From NCBI GenBank assembly GCA_963519075.1, contig CAUQMH010000028.1, forward strand, positions 1 to 16,957: a stretch of 16,957 nt of DNA, read 5' to 3'. Below are positions 1-7,676 of this stretch, piece after piece. Source of the stretch: JABCPE02 sp963519075. GTDB lineage: Bacteria > Bacteroidota > Bacteroidia > Flavobacteriales > Weeksellaceae. The position numbers and the translations under genes are program-made. Below the pieces are notes generated by a model. The model did no database searches. It worked only from the letters and a program-made list of their open reading frames with translations, and was not told where the DNA came from. Every line of letters begins with the position of its first letter. Position 1 is the stretch's first letter.

Positions 1-827
1 CCTATACCCTTAAGCGAAGCCAAGGAGTAAAACCAAATCCCTCCCTCGTTACCAAAATCAAGACAATGCCCTAACCATATCTGTCTGACTTTCAAGTTAT
101 TAAAATTACCATCAAAATCCTGCTTTCTAAATTCTGCCGTAACATTGGTAAAAACTGGGAAATCCACCAAATAGAAAGTATCTTCATCGTAAAGGAAAAA
201 CTTAGTATCGTTTTCTTTAAAAATCTGAGTAGTTTTAGGGTCTAAATTTGGGTAATCCTGCATTTTTTTCTGATCTACACGATAAGAATACACCTTTTTA
301 TCATCTTTCATAATGTAGAAATATCCATCATTCGATCTGTATCCAGAAGCCAAAACAACAGGATTTACAGGAAATTCAGGAATGGGAACAAACTTAAACT
401 CATTACTATAAATATTAAAATCTAAATAATGCCACACACCACTGATTAAGAACAAATTACCATCCATCACCTTGGTAACTTTCTTATTTTCAATGATTTT
501 CGTGCTTTTATACTTTTCAAAAATAACCTCACTATCAGGAAAAACATAGTAAAAATAAGCATCCGCAACTATCGTATAATCACCATTAATACTGACAAAT
601 CGTGCATCTTTCGGCGAAACTCCTTCCAATAGTTTTTTCCCATAAGAAACAACACTTATTCCATTAGGGTCTTTTATAATATTCACCAAAAACACCTTGC
701 CATTTTCCACTTTTACACTGGTTTCCAACCTTGTATGGTAGCGGTAGCAGTCACTTGCCCTCATATCATAAAACACTGAAAATAAAAACAATAGAACAAA
801 TCCTATTTTTAAAAATCTAGCTTTCAT
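1..827 (-). CDS. Hypothetical exported protein (C-terminus beyond window edge)
   Basis: The minus-strand frame opens with ATG at 827-825 and stays open to the left edge: 275 codons with no stop, so the gene is truncated by the window. The first ~24 residues look like a signal peptide: basic start (MKAR), hydrophobic core, then a Ser/Cys-containing region (RASDC). It may therefore be secreted or a periplasmic protein; a lipoprotein is possible but there is no clean lipobox. The rest is rich in Tyr, Phe, Asp and Lys with repeated strand-like stretches such as DAYFYYVFPD and SNDGYFYIMKDD, recalling DKNYY-type beta-repeat proteins. I cannot place it firmly in any family and assign no function. 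It is divergent from the ABC-F gene and has its own candidate -7 box at 896-903. Confidence 0.75.
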   Translation of the reverse strand, partial: MKARFLKIGFVLLFLFSVFYDMRASDCYRYHTRLETSVKVENGKVFLVNIIKDPNGISVVSYGKKLLEGVSPKDARFVSINGDYTIVADAYFYYVFPDSEVIFEKYKSTKIIENKKVTKVMDGNLFLISGVWHYLDFNIYSNEFKFVPIPEFPVNPVVLASGYRSNDGYFYIMKDDKKVYSYRVDQKKMQDYPNLDPKTTQIFKENDTKFFLYDEDTFYLVDFPVFTNVTAEFRKQDFDGNFNNLKVRQIWLGHCLDFGNEGGIWFYSLASLKGI

Positions 828-895
828 ACTTTCAATTTATTTGAATTTCTCTTGGCTAATTTAGTGTTTTTTAGGCTAAAAACTGATTTTTTATC

Positions 896-903
896 CAAAT
901 TTA
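896..903 (-). promoter_or_regulatory. Candidate promoter -7 box for the leftmost minus-strand gene
   Basis: Read on the minus strand the sequence is TAAATTTG, a full match to the Bacteroidetes TAnnTTTG -7 element. It would give a leader of roughly 60 nt before the ATG at 827. The -33 position holds only a T-run, so the call rests on the -7 box. Confidence 0.4.
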
Positions 904-980
904 TTTCAAAATCTAAAGCAAAAAACTCGCCTCAATAACCAAAAACATAAACTCAAAAGAGAGGAATAAGATAAATTCAC

Positions 981-988
981 TATTTTTG
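981..988 (+). promoter_or_regulatory. Candidate promoter -7 box for the ABC-F gene
   Basis: TATTTTTG matches TAnnTTTG and lies 32 bases before the ATG at 1021. No TTG is seen at the -33 spacing, so support is partial. Together with the minus-strand box at 896-903 it forms a divergent promoter region. Confidence 0.45.
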
Positions 989-1020
989 CCGATTATTTTT
1001 AAAAACTTTTTACATAAAAT

Positions 1021-2940
1021 ATGCTTTCAGTTCAGGGATTAGGATTACATCATTCAGGGAACTATTTGTTTCAAAATGTGAATTTTACGATTAAAAGAGA
1101 AGACAAAATAGGCTTAGTCGGGAAAAACGGCGCTGGGAAATCTACACTATTAAAGATGCTTTCGGGCGAAATCAGTTTCTATGAAGGAAATGTGATTCCC
1201 GAGGGAAACATCACCATTGGCTTCCTTAAACAAGATTTGGATTTTGTGAAAGGAAGAACTGTTTGGGAAGAGACCATGCAGGCTTTTGAGAAGATAAACG
1301 CCATGAAAGCAGAGCTGGACGAGGTTAATCATCAGCTCGCTACCCGCACGGATTACGAGAGCCAAGCCTACCATGACCTCATCGAGAGAATGACGGAGCT
1401 AAACGACCTTCTGCACCACCACGATGCCTACAACCTAGAAGGAGATGTAGAAAAAGTACTGCTTGGGCTGGGATTTAAGGCGGAGGATTTTAATAAAATC
1501 ACTGATGAATTCTCTGGCGGCTGGCGAATGAGAATAGAATTAGCCAAACTTCTCCTCCAAAAGAACGACTTGATGCTACTGGATGAGCCTACCAACCACC
1601 TCGATATGGAATCTATCATTTGGCTGGAAAACTTCTTGAAAGACTACCCTGGCGCTATCGTTCTCGTGAGCCACGACAAACAGTTTATGACCGCTGTCTG
1701 CAACCGAACTTTTGACATCAATAATAAAAAAATTGACGATTATAAAGCCAACTACACCAAATACCTTGAACTAAACAAAGAGCGAAGAGAAAAACTAGAG
1801 CAGGCGAAGAAAAACCAAGATGCCGAAATCAAACAAATGGAGGACAATATCAATCGCTTCCGTGCTTCGGCTACAAAGGCAAGTTTTGCTCAGTCTTTGA
1901 TTAAAAAATTAGAAAAAATAGAGCGAATAGAAATAGACAATGAGGATGTTTCTAAATTCAATATTCGTTTCCAACCGAGCATCACGCCTGGGAAAGTCAT
2001 CTTCGAAGCTGAAAATTTAGGAAAAGCCTATGGCAACAAGCAGGTTTTTGACCATGTGAATTTCTTCGTTCAAAGGGGAGAAAAAATCGCCCTTTTGGGA
2101 CAAAACGGACAAGGGAAAACTACCCTCGCAAAGATACTTGCAGGCGTAACCAAAGATTATACAGGAAGCTGGACATTGGGGCATAATGTGAACATTGGGT
2201 ATTTTGCTCAAAACCAAGAAGAAGTCCTAGACCCTAATAAAACCGTTCTCCAAGAAGCCGAAGATGCTGCCACAGAGGAGACCCGCCCGCGCGTAAGAGA
2301 TCTTTTGGGAAGCTTCCTTTTCCAAGGAGATGCCGTAAGCAAAAAGACAAAAGTGCTTTCTGGGGGAGAAAGAAACCGACTAGCGCTGTGCAAGCTACTT
2401 CTTCGCCCATTTAATACGCTCATCATGGACGAGCCGACCAACCATTTGGATATCCAGTCCAAGGAAATTATCAAACTGGCGCTTCAGAACTTTGAGGGGA
2501 CGCTCATCGTGATTTCTCACGACCGAGAATTCCTGCAAGGGCTCTGCGACAAGATTTTTGAATTCCGAGATGGACAGATGAAAGAATTTTTGGGTAATAT
2601 TGATGAATATTTGGATTACCGCCAAAAAGAAAGCATCCGCGAAGTTTCCATAGAAAAAGCGAAACTAAGCGAAAAGCCTGAAATAAAAGAGAAAGCCGAG
2701 CCCGTAAAAGCTGAACCTGCAAAAAACACTTTCATCAGCAAAGAACAGAAAAACCTGCAAAATAAACTCAAAAAAGCAGAAGAGAAAATTGCCGATTATG
2801 AAGCAGAAATCGCTGGTTTAGAAGAAATTTTCAGTAAAACTAATCCTACCGATGAAGAACTGAAAAAATACAACCAACTGAAAGAAGAGCTGGCAGAAAT
2901 CATGAAAGAATGGGAAGAAATCATGGGAAATTTGGAATAA
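1021..2940 (+). CDS. ABC-F family ATPase (ribosome-associated type)
   Basis: The protein has 639 residues and two ABC ATPase domains without membrane segments, the hallmark of ABC-F proteins. These act on the ribosome, for example at the E site, rather than in transport. Domain 1 shows Walker A GKNGAGKST (34-42), signature FSGGW (164-168), Walker B LMLLDEP followed by TNHLD (184-195) and the SHD switch (217-219). Domain 2 shows GQNGQGKTT (360-368), LSGGE (446-450), IMDEPTNHLD (468-477) and SHD (499-501). The charged linker at about 240-315 corresponds to the tRNA-interacting linker of the family. A Lys/Glu-rich C-terminal extension (about 540-639) is predicted coiled coil, as in Uup/YheS-like members. 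All catalytic motifs are intact. The exact subfamily and any antibiotic-protection role cannot be told from sequence alone. The next gene starts 18 bases downstream, so the two are probably cotranscribed. Confidence 0.93.
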   Translation: MLSVQGLGLHHSGNYLFQNVNFTIKREDKIGLVGKNGAGKSTLLKMLSGEISFYEGNVIPEGNITIGFLKQDLDFVKGRTVWEETMQAFEKINAMKAELDEVNHQLATRTDYESQAYHDLIERMTELNDLLHHHDAYNLEGDVEKVLLGLGFKAEDFNKITDEFSGGWRMRIELAKLLLQKNDLMLLDEPTNHLDMESIIWLENFLKDYPGAIVLVSHDKQFMTAVCNRTFDINNKKIDDYKANYTKYLELNKERREKLEQAKKNQDAEIKQMEDNINRFRASATKASFAQSLIKKLEKIERIEIDNEDVSKFNIRFQPSITPGKVIFEAENLGKAYGNKQVFDHVNFFVQRGEKIALLGQNGQGKTTLAKILAGVTKDYTGSWTLGHNVNIGYFAQNQEEVLDPNKTVLQEAEDAATEETRPRVRDLLGSFLFQGDAVSKKTKVLSGGERNRLALCKLLLRPFNTLIMDEPTNHLDIQSKEIIKLALQNFEGTLIVISHDREFLQGLCDKIFEFRDGQMKEFLGNIDEYLDYRQKESIREVSIEKAKLSEKPEIKEKAEPVKAEPAKNTFISKEQKNLQNKLKKAEEKIADYEAEIAGLEEIFSKTNPTDEELKKYNQLKEELAEIMKEWEEIMGNLE

Positions 2941-2958
2941 TTTTCTAAAAAACTTTTG

Positions 2959-3636
2959 ATGAAAAAGGCGTTTGTTTTCATTTTAAAAACTATTGGCGTT
3001 CTTCTGGGGATAGTGGTTTTGTATATTGTTCTGGGGCTTGTGCTTCCTTTGATAAAAGTTCCTGCCGAAGAAACCTCCGACCCGAAAACCATTCCTATGT
3101 ATATCTATACCAATGGGATGCATACGGATTTGGTGGTTCCCATCAAAACGGAAGTTATGGACTGGAGCCAGCAGATTCCTTTTGAAAATACCCTTTCCAA
3201 AAGAACTGATTTTACCTATGTGGGCATCGGCTGGGGAGATAAGGGATTTTATCTAGATACACCCACTTGGGCTGATTTAAAGGTTTCTACAGCGATAAAA
3301 GCCGCTTTCTGGATGAGTGAATCTGCCATGCACTGCACTTTCTACGATAAAATGCAGGAAAATGATGACTGCAAGAAAATAATGCTGACCGAAAAGCAAT
3401 ACAGCAATTTGGTTAAATTCATCAAAAACCAGTTCAGACAAGATGAAAACGGCAATTTCATTTTAATAAAAACGGATGCTGTTTATGGAAAAAATGATGC
3501 CTTCTACGATGCTAAAGAAAGCTACAATTTCATGCAGACCTGCAACACTTGGGCGAATAATGGACTAAAAACTGCTGGACAAAAGGCAGCCCTATGGACA
3601 CCCTCTGACTTTGGGATTTTTTATCATTATAAATAA
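2959..3636 (+). CDS. TIGR02117 / DUF2459 family membrane-anchored protein
   Basis: The 225-residue protein has one N-terminal hydrophobic helix (about 5-31) that probably anchors it in the inner membrane with the rest in the periplasm. Family-like motifs are TNGMHTD (51-57), GIGWGDKGFYLDTPTW (89-104) and TCNTWANNGLK (194-204), which match my recollection of the TIGR02117/DUF2459 family of unknown function. Conserved His55 and Cys195 are candidates for a papain-like site, but this is inference. The ATG at 2959 is preferred over the TTG directly before it at 2956. It follows the ABC-F gene by 18 bases with no terminator or promoter between them, suggesting readthrough transcription, although no functional link is evident. 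Confidence 0.8.
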   Translation: MKKAFVFILKTIGVLLGIVVLYIVLGLVLPLIKVPAEETSDPKTIPMYIYTNGMHTDLVVPIKTEVMDWSQQIPFENTLSKRTDFTYVGIGWGDKGFYLDTPTWADLKVSTAIKAAFWMSESAMHCTFYDKMQENDDCKKIMLTEKQYSNLVKFIKNQFRQDENGNFILIKTDAVYGKNDAFYDAKESYNFMQTCNTWANNGLKTAGQKAALWTPSDFGIFYHYK

Positions 3637-3671
3637 AATATAATTTTATTTTTTATTTAGTGGTAAAAGAT

Positions 3672-3679
3672 TATATTTG
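3672..3679 (+). promoter_or_regulatory. Promoter -7 box for the CD225-DUF2752 pair
   Basis: TATATTTG is an exact TAnnTTTG match 26 bases before the ATG at 3706. A T-run (3650-3653) occupies the -33 position. The box separates this pair from the upstream ABC-F/TIGR02117 unit. Confidence 0.55.
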
Positions 3680-3705
3680 CCGCCAATAAATACACTATAA
3701 ATTAT

Positions 3706-3996
3706 ATGGAACCTACAAATTATCAAAACCCTACAGAATTTAACACGCCACCTAAAAACTGGTTGGTAGAATCTATTTTGGTTACTTTGTTTTGCTGTTT
3801 ACCACTTGGAATTGCTGGAATTATCAATGCTTCTAAAGTAGAAGGGCTATTCCTAGCGGGAGACATTGCAGGAGCTAACAAAGCTGCTGCTGACGCTAAA
3901 AAATGGACAATGTATGGTCTATTCGCTGGATTAGCTATTATTGTATTATATTTCCTATTTATATTACTTGCTGTTATAAGTGGAATGGCATCTTAA
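3706..3996 (+). CDS. CD225/dispanin-like small membrane protein
   Basis: This 96-residue protein has two hydrophobic segments (about 22-42 and 69-93). Between them lies a motif very like the CD225 domain of interferon-induced transmembrane proteins: the double cysteine and turn CCLPLGIAGIINASKV (30-45), then an amphipathic stretch with GDIAGANKAAADAKKW (52-67). In animals such proteins alter membrane properties; bacterial members are uncharacterised. The N-terminus (1-17) is polar, Pro/Asn-rich and probably cytoplasmic. The gene has its own promoter box, and its 3' end overlaps the following DUF2752 gene by 17 bases if that gene uses the GTG at 3980, implying translational coupling and perhaps partnership. 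The family assignment is strong from the motif; the role is unknown. Confidence 0.85.
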   Translation: MEPTNYQNPTEFNTPPKNWLVESILVTLFCCLPLGIAGIINASKVEGLFLAGDIAGANKAAADAKKWTMYGLFAGLAIIVLYFLFILLAVISGMAS

Positions 3997-4372
3997 AACT
4001 ATTACTAAATGGATTGTAGGTCTTTTGTTTATTTCTATACTTATTTTAGTATACAAGACCTACAACCCATTAGATAGTATATTTTTTCCAAAATGCCCAT
4101 TCAAAGTAGCTACTGGGTATGATTGTGCAGGATGTGGTTCACAGAGAGCTGTCCATCATTTATTAAACCTAAATATAGGCAAAGCTTTCAGAGAAAATAT
4201 ACTTCTGGTAGTGTCTATTCCCTACATCATCACTGGATTTTTATTTAATATCTATAAAGACAAACAAAATCCTATTTTTCTAAAATGGCGAAGAAGACTC
4301 TTTGGTCTTCATGCCACTTACATTGTTTTATTTATTGTTATTTCTTTTTGGATTCTTAGAAATATTCTCTAA
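3980..4372 (+). CDS. DUF2752 domain membrane protein
   Basis: The 130-residue protein has three hydrophobic segments (about 10-25, 73-91 and 108-127). After the first comes the DUF2752 core: CPFKVATGYDCAGCGSQRA (39-57) with Cys39, Cys49 and Cys52 and the invariant-looking CGSQR. The function of the family is unknown; the cysteine cluster could bind a metal or form disulfides (inference). The start is uncertain. The longest choice is GTG at 3980, inside the end of the CD225 gene; the only later alternative noticed is a TTG at 4025 that would delete much of the first helix. I favour 3980 because coupling to the upstream gene would explain a weak start codon. It converges on the minus-strand DUF4476 gene with only 3 bases between stop codons. 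Confidence 0.82.
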   Translation: MEWHLKTITKWIVGLLFISILILVYKTYNPLDSIFFPKCPFKVATGYDCAGCGSQRAVHHLLNLNIGKAFRENILLVVSIPYIITGFLFNIYKDKQNPIFLKWRRRLFGLHATYIVLFIVISFWILRNIL

Positions 4373-4375
4373 ATT

Positions 4376-5113
4376 TTATCTTTTTAGAATATATTCTCTC
4401 AGTTTTTCTTTGGTCGAACTATAAGTCATAGCATCCACCACTTTATAATAATTTTCTCGGTCTACGCAGTTGTCATATGCTGTTTTTGCGAGCTCTAAAC
4501 GATTATCATCAAAGGAAAGCACTTTCACCATTTGAACTATCTGATGAGTGGTAAAATTCATTCCTTTTTGTGCGACATAGAAAGTTTCCATTTTATCTTT
4601 ATCAAAAGGCTTTCCTGCATAACTTCTATAAAACTGCCCAAACTCCTCATTACTCATCATTGGTTTATATCCACCGATATTTGGATAAACTTGGATACCA
4701 TTGTCATCAATATTTTCTTCACCAAAAAGATAAAGGTCATAGCCGTCAAAATCTAACAGCAACCTAGTATTTTCCCCCAATTCCACCTGTGTCCTATACA
4801 CCAAGATATTTCCTTTTTCATAGATTGACAGCATCTGTATTCCTCTATTCAAATCAAAGAAGCGATACCTTCCTGTAGAATTTTCCATCATCTGTCCTCC
4901 TACTTCTACCCGAAATCGCCCTTCAGCGAAAACCCTAAGCCACAGCTGCGCCTGTCTGCCGTCTCCATACATATTTCTATTACGGAAAACACCTCTATCA
5001 GTGGTATTTCTCCTACTTATATTTACTTCGTTTCTAAATTTTGTTACCCTAATATCTTGCGCATAAACAACCGAACATAAACCTAAAAAGGCTAATAATA
5101 AATATTTTTTCAT
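4376..5113 (-). CDS. Secreted DUF4476 domain protein
   Basis: The protein has 245 residues and a clear signal peptide: MKKYLLLAFLGLCSVVYAQ with likely cleavage after the Ala of VYA (18). The middle part (about 20-135) is beta-rich and basic. The C-terminal region (about 153-243) resembles DUF4476, with MSNEEFGQFYRSY, FDKDKMETFYVAQ, the TTHQIVQMVKVLSFDDNRLELAK segment spread over 188-210 and a final helix. DUF4476 proteins are common in Bacteroidetes and have no known function; export to the periplasm or outer membrane is likely. The gene stands alone on the minus strand between two plus-strand units. I found no convincing TAnnTTTG box in its 5' flank; only imperfect boxes (CATTTTTG at 5131-5138) are present. 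Confidence 0.83.
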   Translation of the reverse strand: MKKYLLLAFLGLCSVVYAQDIRVTKFRNEVNISRRNTTDRGVFRNRNMYGDGRQAQLWLRVFAEGRFRVEVGGQMMENSTGRYRFFDLNRGIQMLSIYEKGNILVYRTQVELGENTRLLLDFDGYDLYLFGEENIDDNGIQVYPNIGGYKPMMSNEEFGQFYRSYAGKPFDKDKMETFYVAQKGMNFTTHQIVQMVKVLSFDDNRLELAKTAYDNCVDRENYYKVVDAMTYSSTKEKLREYILKR

Positions 5114-5185
5114 TTCATCAAATTTGTTTTCAAAAATGAAAATTTAATGCCAAAAACTTTTGGTTCTTTCATTTCATTATGTGAT

Positions 5186-5217
5186 TTTTATCATTAAAAA
5201 TAAAAAATGTATCTTTG
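5186..5217 (+). promoter_or_regulatory. Promoter of the DEAD-box helicase gene
   Basis: The -7 box TATCTTTG (5210-5217) matches TAnnTTTG, with a T-run (5186-5189) 20 bases upstream in the -33 position. It lies 20 bases before the ATG at 5238 and so rules out translation from the farther upstream ATG at 5160, which would sit before the promoter. Confidence 0.6.
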
Positions 5218-5237
5218 CCGAAATTTTAAAAAACTTA

Positions 5238-6902
5238 ATGAATTTATTTAGCGAGTCCAATTTAAGTCCTGACATCATCAAGGCAGTTGGCGAATTGGGC
5301 TATGAAAGCCCTACGGAGATCCAAAAACAAACCATTCCTTTCATTTTATCGGACATCAGAGACCTTATTGCTCTGGCACAGACAGGAACGGGGAAAACAG
5401 CGGCGTTTTCTTTACCTATTTTGGATATGATAGATGATACCAGCCGTAAAATACAGCTTTTGGTATTGGCCCCAACGAGGGAATTGGCGTTACAAATTGC
5501 CAAAGACATTAAAAACTACACCAAATATTTGCCGAATGTGAAAACTACAGCAGTATATGGTGGAAGCAGCATCACAGACCAAATCCGAAATTTGAGAGAA
5601 AAACCTCAAATCATCGTGGGAACACCTGGAAGGGTTATTGACTTAATCAACAGAAAAGCTTTGGACTTCTCTCAAATCCATTGGCTGGTGCTGGATGAAG
5701 CCGATGAAATGCTGTCCATGGGCTTCAAGGATGACTTAGAAACTATACTTTCTGAAACTCCTGAGACCAAACAAACACTACTATTTTCAGCTACGATGAA
5801 CAAGGAAGTGGAGAAAATTTCTAAAAATTATCTTACCAATCCTCATCGTATTTCAGTGGGCTCTATAAACGCGGTTAAGAAAAACATAAAACATGAATAT
5901 TATGTGGTAAACTACCGTCAGAAAAAAGAAGCCCTAAAAAGACTGATAGATGCGAATCCAAATCAGTATTCTATCATTTTCTGCCGAACTAAAATGGAAA
6001 CTCAGGATGTGGCTGATTTCCTAATGCAAAACGGCTATGCTGCTGATGCTCTTCATGGTGACCTCTCACAAGCGCAGAGAGACACGGTAATGAAGAAATT
6101 CAGACTGAAAAATATTGATATTCTAGTTGCTACGGATGTTGCTGCCAGAGGGCTTGATGTGAACAGCCTTACCCATGTAATCCACTATTCACTTCCTGAT
6201 GACCCAGAAGTTTTCGTACACAGAAGTGGAAGAACAGGGCGTGCTGGGAAAGATGGTATCTCTATGGCTTTGATAAAACCAGAGGAAACCAGAAAGCTAA
6301 GCCAAATCAAAGGTCAAACAAAAATAGAAATTGTAGAAAAACAAATTCCAAAAGGAGAAGACATCATAAAGGCTCAAGTAGCGGGAGTTTTCGAGCAGCT
6401 TTTCACAGAGCACGAGGATTTCTTTGACTTTGATGACAGCCTTATCCCAGACCTTTCTAATTTCTCCAAAGAAGAATTGGTACACCAATTACTTCAATTC
6501 CAGCTGAAAGATTTGGCTCTTTATTATCAAAATAATAATGATTTGGCAACTCAGAAACTAAAAGCAGAATCTGAAACCAGAGAAAGCAGAAGAGACCGAA
6601 GAGGAAGAGACCGAGATAGAGACAGAGACAGAGGTGGCAGAAAGTCTAGAAAAAACAATGAAAACATGGTGAGATTTTTCTTTAATTTAGGAAAAAGAGA
6701 TAAGTTAAAGAAAACTGATGTTCTGGACATCATCAACCAAGCTACAAAAAAATCTAAAAAACGAGCTGATATCGGAGATATAGAAGTTTTAGAGAAGTTC
6801 TCTTTCTTTGAGGTGGAAAAATCTTTTGAGAAAGATATCCTCAATAACATTGCCGCGATGAAATTCAAAGGAAAAGAAATGCGCGCAGAAGTAGCGAACT
6901 AA
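5238..6902 (+). CDS. DEAD-box RNA helicase with DbpA-type RNA-binding domain
   Basis: The 554-residue enzyme unwinds RNA using ATP, probably in ribosome assembly, RNA decay or cold adaptation. The helicase core is complete: Q motif around SPTEIQ (24-29), motif I AQTGTGKT (47-54), PTREL (79-83), TPGR (129-132), DEAD (153-156), SAT (184-186), ARGLD (303-307) and HRSGRTGR (328-335). A DFFDFDDSLIPDL acidic stretch (394-406) and helical region follow, then an Arg/Asp-rich flexible linker (446-472). The C-terminal domain (476-550) resembles the DbpA RNA-recognition fold: VRFFFNLGKRDKL with a final VEKSF and KGKEMRAE. This architecture is that of DbpA/CsdA-type helicases. The start at 5238 was chosen because it immediately precedes the conserved MNLFSES N-terminus and lies just after the -7 box. 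It is monocistronic, bounded by its own promoter and a terminator. Confidence 0.93.
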   Translation: MNLFSESNLSPDIIKAVGELGYESPTEIQKQTIPFILSDIRDLIALAQTGTGKTAAFSLPILDMIDDTSRKIQLLVLAPTRELALQIAKDIKNYTKYLPNVKTTAVYGGSSITDQIRNLREKPQIIVGTPGRVIDLINRKALDFSQIHWLVLDEADEMLSMGFKDDLETILSETPETKQTLLFSATMNKEVEKISKNYLTNPHRISVGSINAVKKNIKHEYYVVNYRQKKEALKRLIDANPNQYSIIFCRTKMETQDVADFLMQNGYAADALHGDLSQAQRDTVMKKFRLKNIDILVATDVAARGLDVNSLTHVIHYSLPDDPEVFVHRSGRTGRAGKDGISMALIKPEETRKLSQIKGQTKIEIVEKQIPKGEDIIKAQVAGVFEQLFTEHEDFFDFDDSLIPDLSNFSKEELVHQLLQFQLKDLALYYQNNNDLATQKLKAESETRESRRDRRGRDRDRDRDRGGRKSRKNNENMVRFFFNLGKRDKLKKTDVLDIINQATKKSKKRADIGDIEVLEKFSFFEVEKSFEKDILNNIAAMKFKGKEMRAEVAN

Positions 6903-6909
6903 ATAATTC

Positions 6910-6950
6910 CCTATAAATGTATTTTAGATTAGTGCATTTATAGGTTTTTT
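6910..6950 (+). terminator. Intrinsic terminator after the helicase gene
   Basis: The arms CCTATAAATG (6910-6919) and CATTTATAGG (6935-6944) form a perfect 10-bp stem with a 15-nt loop, followed directly by six T (6945-6950). It lies 8 bases after the helicase stop codon. Confidence 0.75.
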
Positions 6951-6952
6951 AT

Positions 6953-6982
6953 TTTGTGAAAGTAAAATTAAGTTTATATTTG
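6953..6982 (+). promoter_or_regulatory. Promoter of the DUF47-PiT phosphate operon
   Basis: TTTG (6953-6956) and TATATTTG (6975-6982) are both consensus and separated by 18 bases, a good flavobacterial housekeeping promoter. It begins 2 bases after the T-tract of the preceding terminator and ends 28 bases before the ATG at 7011. Confidence 0.72.
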
Positions 6983-7010
6983 TAACCGAAAAATTTATAC
7001 ATTAGAACTC

Positions 7011-7649
7011 ATGGGAATTGGTAATATTTTTAAGGCATTTCAACCGAAAGACACAGTTTTTTTCACTTTATTCGAAAAAGTGGCGGCTAATCTAGTAGAA
7101 ATGTCTGAGTATTTTCATAATGGAATTCAGAATTTTGATGCAAATGATGAATCTTTCTTAAAGAAAATTCACGATTTCGAACATCAAAATGATGACCTTA
7201 CGCACCAAATTTATATGGAGCTGGGTAAGAATTTCATCACTCCTTTTGATAGAGAAGATATACAGTCTTTGGCAACATCTCTGGATGATGTAGCAGACTA
7301 TATCTACGCTTCTACTAGATATATTTTTCTATTCAAAAGCCCTGAAACGAAGGCTTACCAAGAATTTTCTCTTCTTATCCAAAAGGCATGTATAGAGATT
7401 CAGAATGCTATCATCAACCTTAAAGATTTTAAAGATTTAGATGCTGTGAAAGAATCATGCATCAAAATCAATAGTATAGAAAACATTGCTGATGATGTGC
7501 AAAGTTCGGCTCTAATTAAGCTATTCGAAACCAATGACCCTATTACCATCATCAAAGTACAGCAGGTGCTGAACTACCTAGAAGAGGTAACTGACAAGGC
7601 GGAAGAAGTAGCTGGTGTAATGAGCAGCATCATCATCAAATACGCTTAA
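7011..7649 (+). CDS. DUF47 family PhoU-like protein
   Basis: The protein has 212 residues, is all-helical and has no membrane segment. It carries the acidic repeats of PhoU/DUF47 proteins that bind metal ions: FEHQNDD (56-62), DREDIQSLATSLDDVADY (80-97), IENIADD (156-162) and YLEEVTDKAEEVA (189-201). DUF47 proteins are usually encoded beside PiT phosphate transporters and are thought to regulate or assist them. Here the PiT gene follows 27 bases later with no terminator between. The A-rich stretch before the ATG is typical for weak-SD Bacteroidetes starts. It is expressed from the promoter at 6953-6982. Family assignment is firm; the regulatory role is from family knowledge. Confidence 0.9.
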   Translation: MGIGNIFKAFQPKDTVFFTLFEKVAANLVEMSEYFHNGIQNFDANDESFLKKIHDFEHQNDDLTHQIYMELGKNFITPFDREDIQSLATSLDDVADYIYASTRYIFLFKSPETKAYQEFSLLIQKACIEIQNAIINLKDFKDLDAVKESCIKINSIENIADDVQSSALIKLFETNDPITIIKVQQVLNYLEEVTDKAEEVAGVMSSIIIKYA

Positions 7650-7676
7650 TTTCTAACTCTAACTAAAAAATAAAGT

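Noticed and set aside
4361..4397. Possible bidirectional terminator between the convergent DUF2752 and DUF4476 genes
   Set aside because: Only a weak 7-bp AT stem (ATATTCT / AGAATAT) with a 17-nt loop and no T-tract; the 12-base palindrome at 4386-4397 has no loop and lies in coding sequence.
4532..4767. Plus-strand open frames inside the DUF4476 gene
   Set aside because: Both are antisense to a gene with a signal peptide and family domain, and have low-complexity translations.
6551..6868. Minus-strand Ser/Leu-rich 105-codon frame
   Set aside because: It arises from the Arg/Asp/Lys-rich linker and tail of the helicase read on the opposite strand; no independent evidence.
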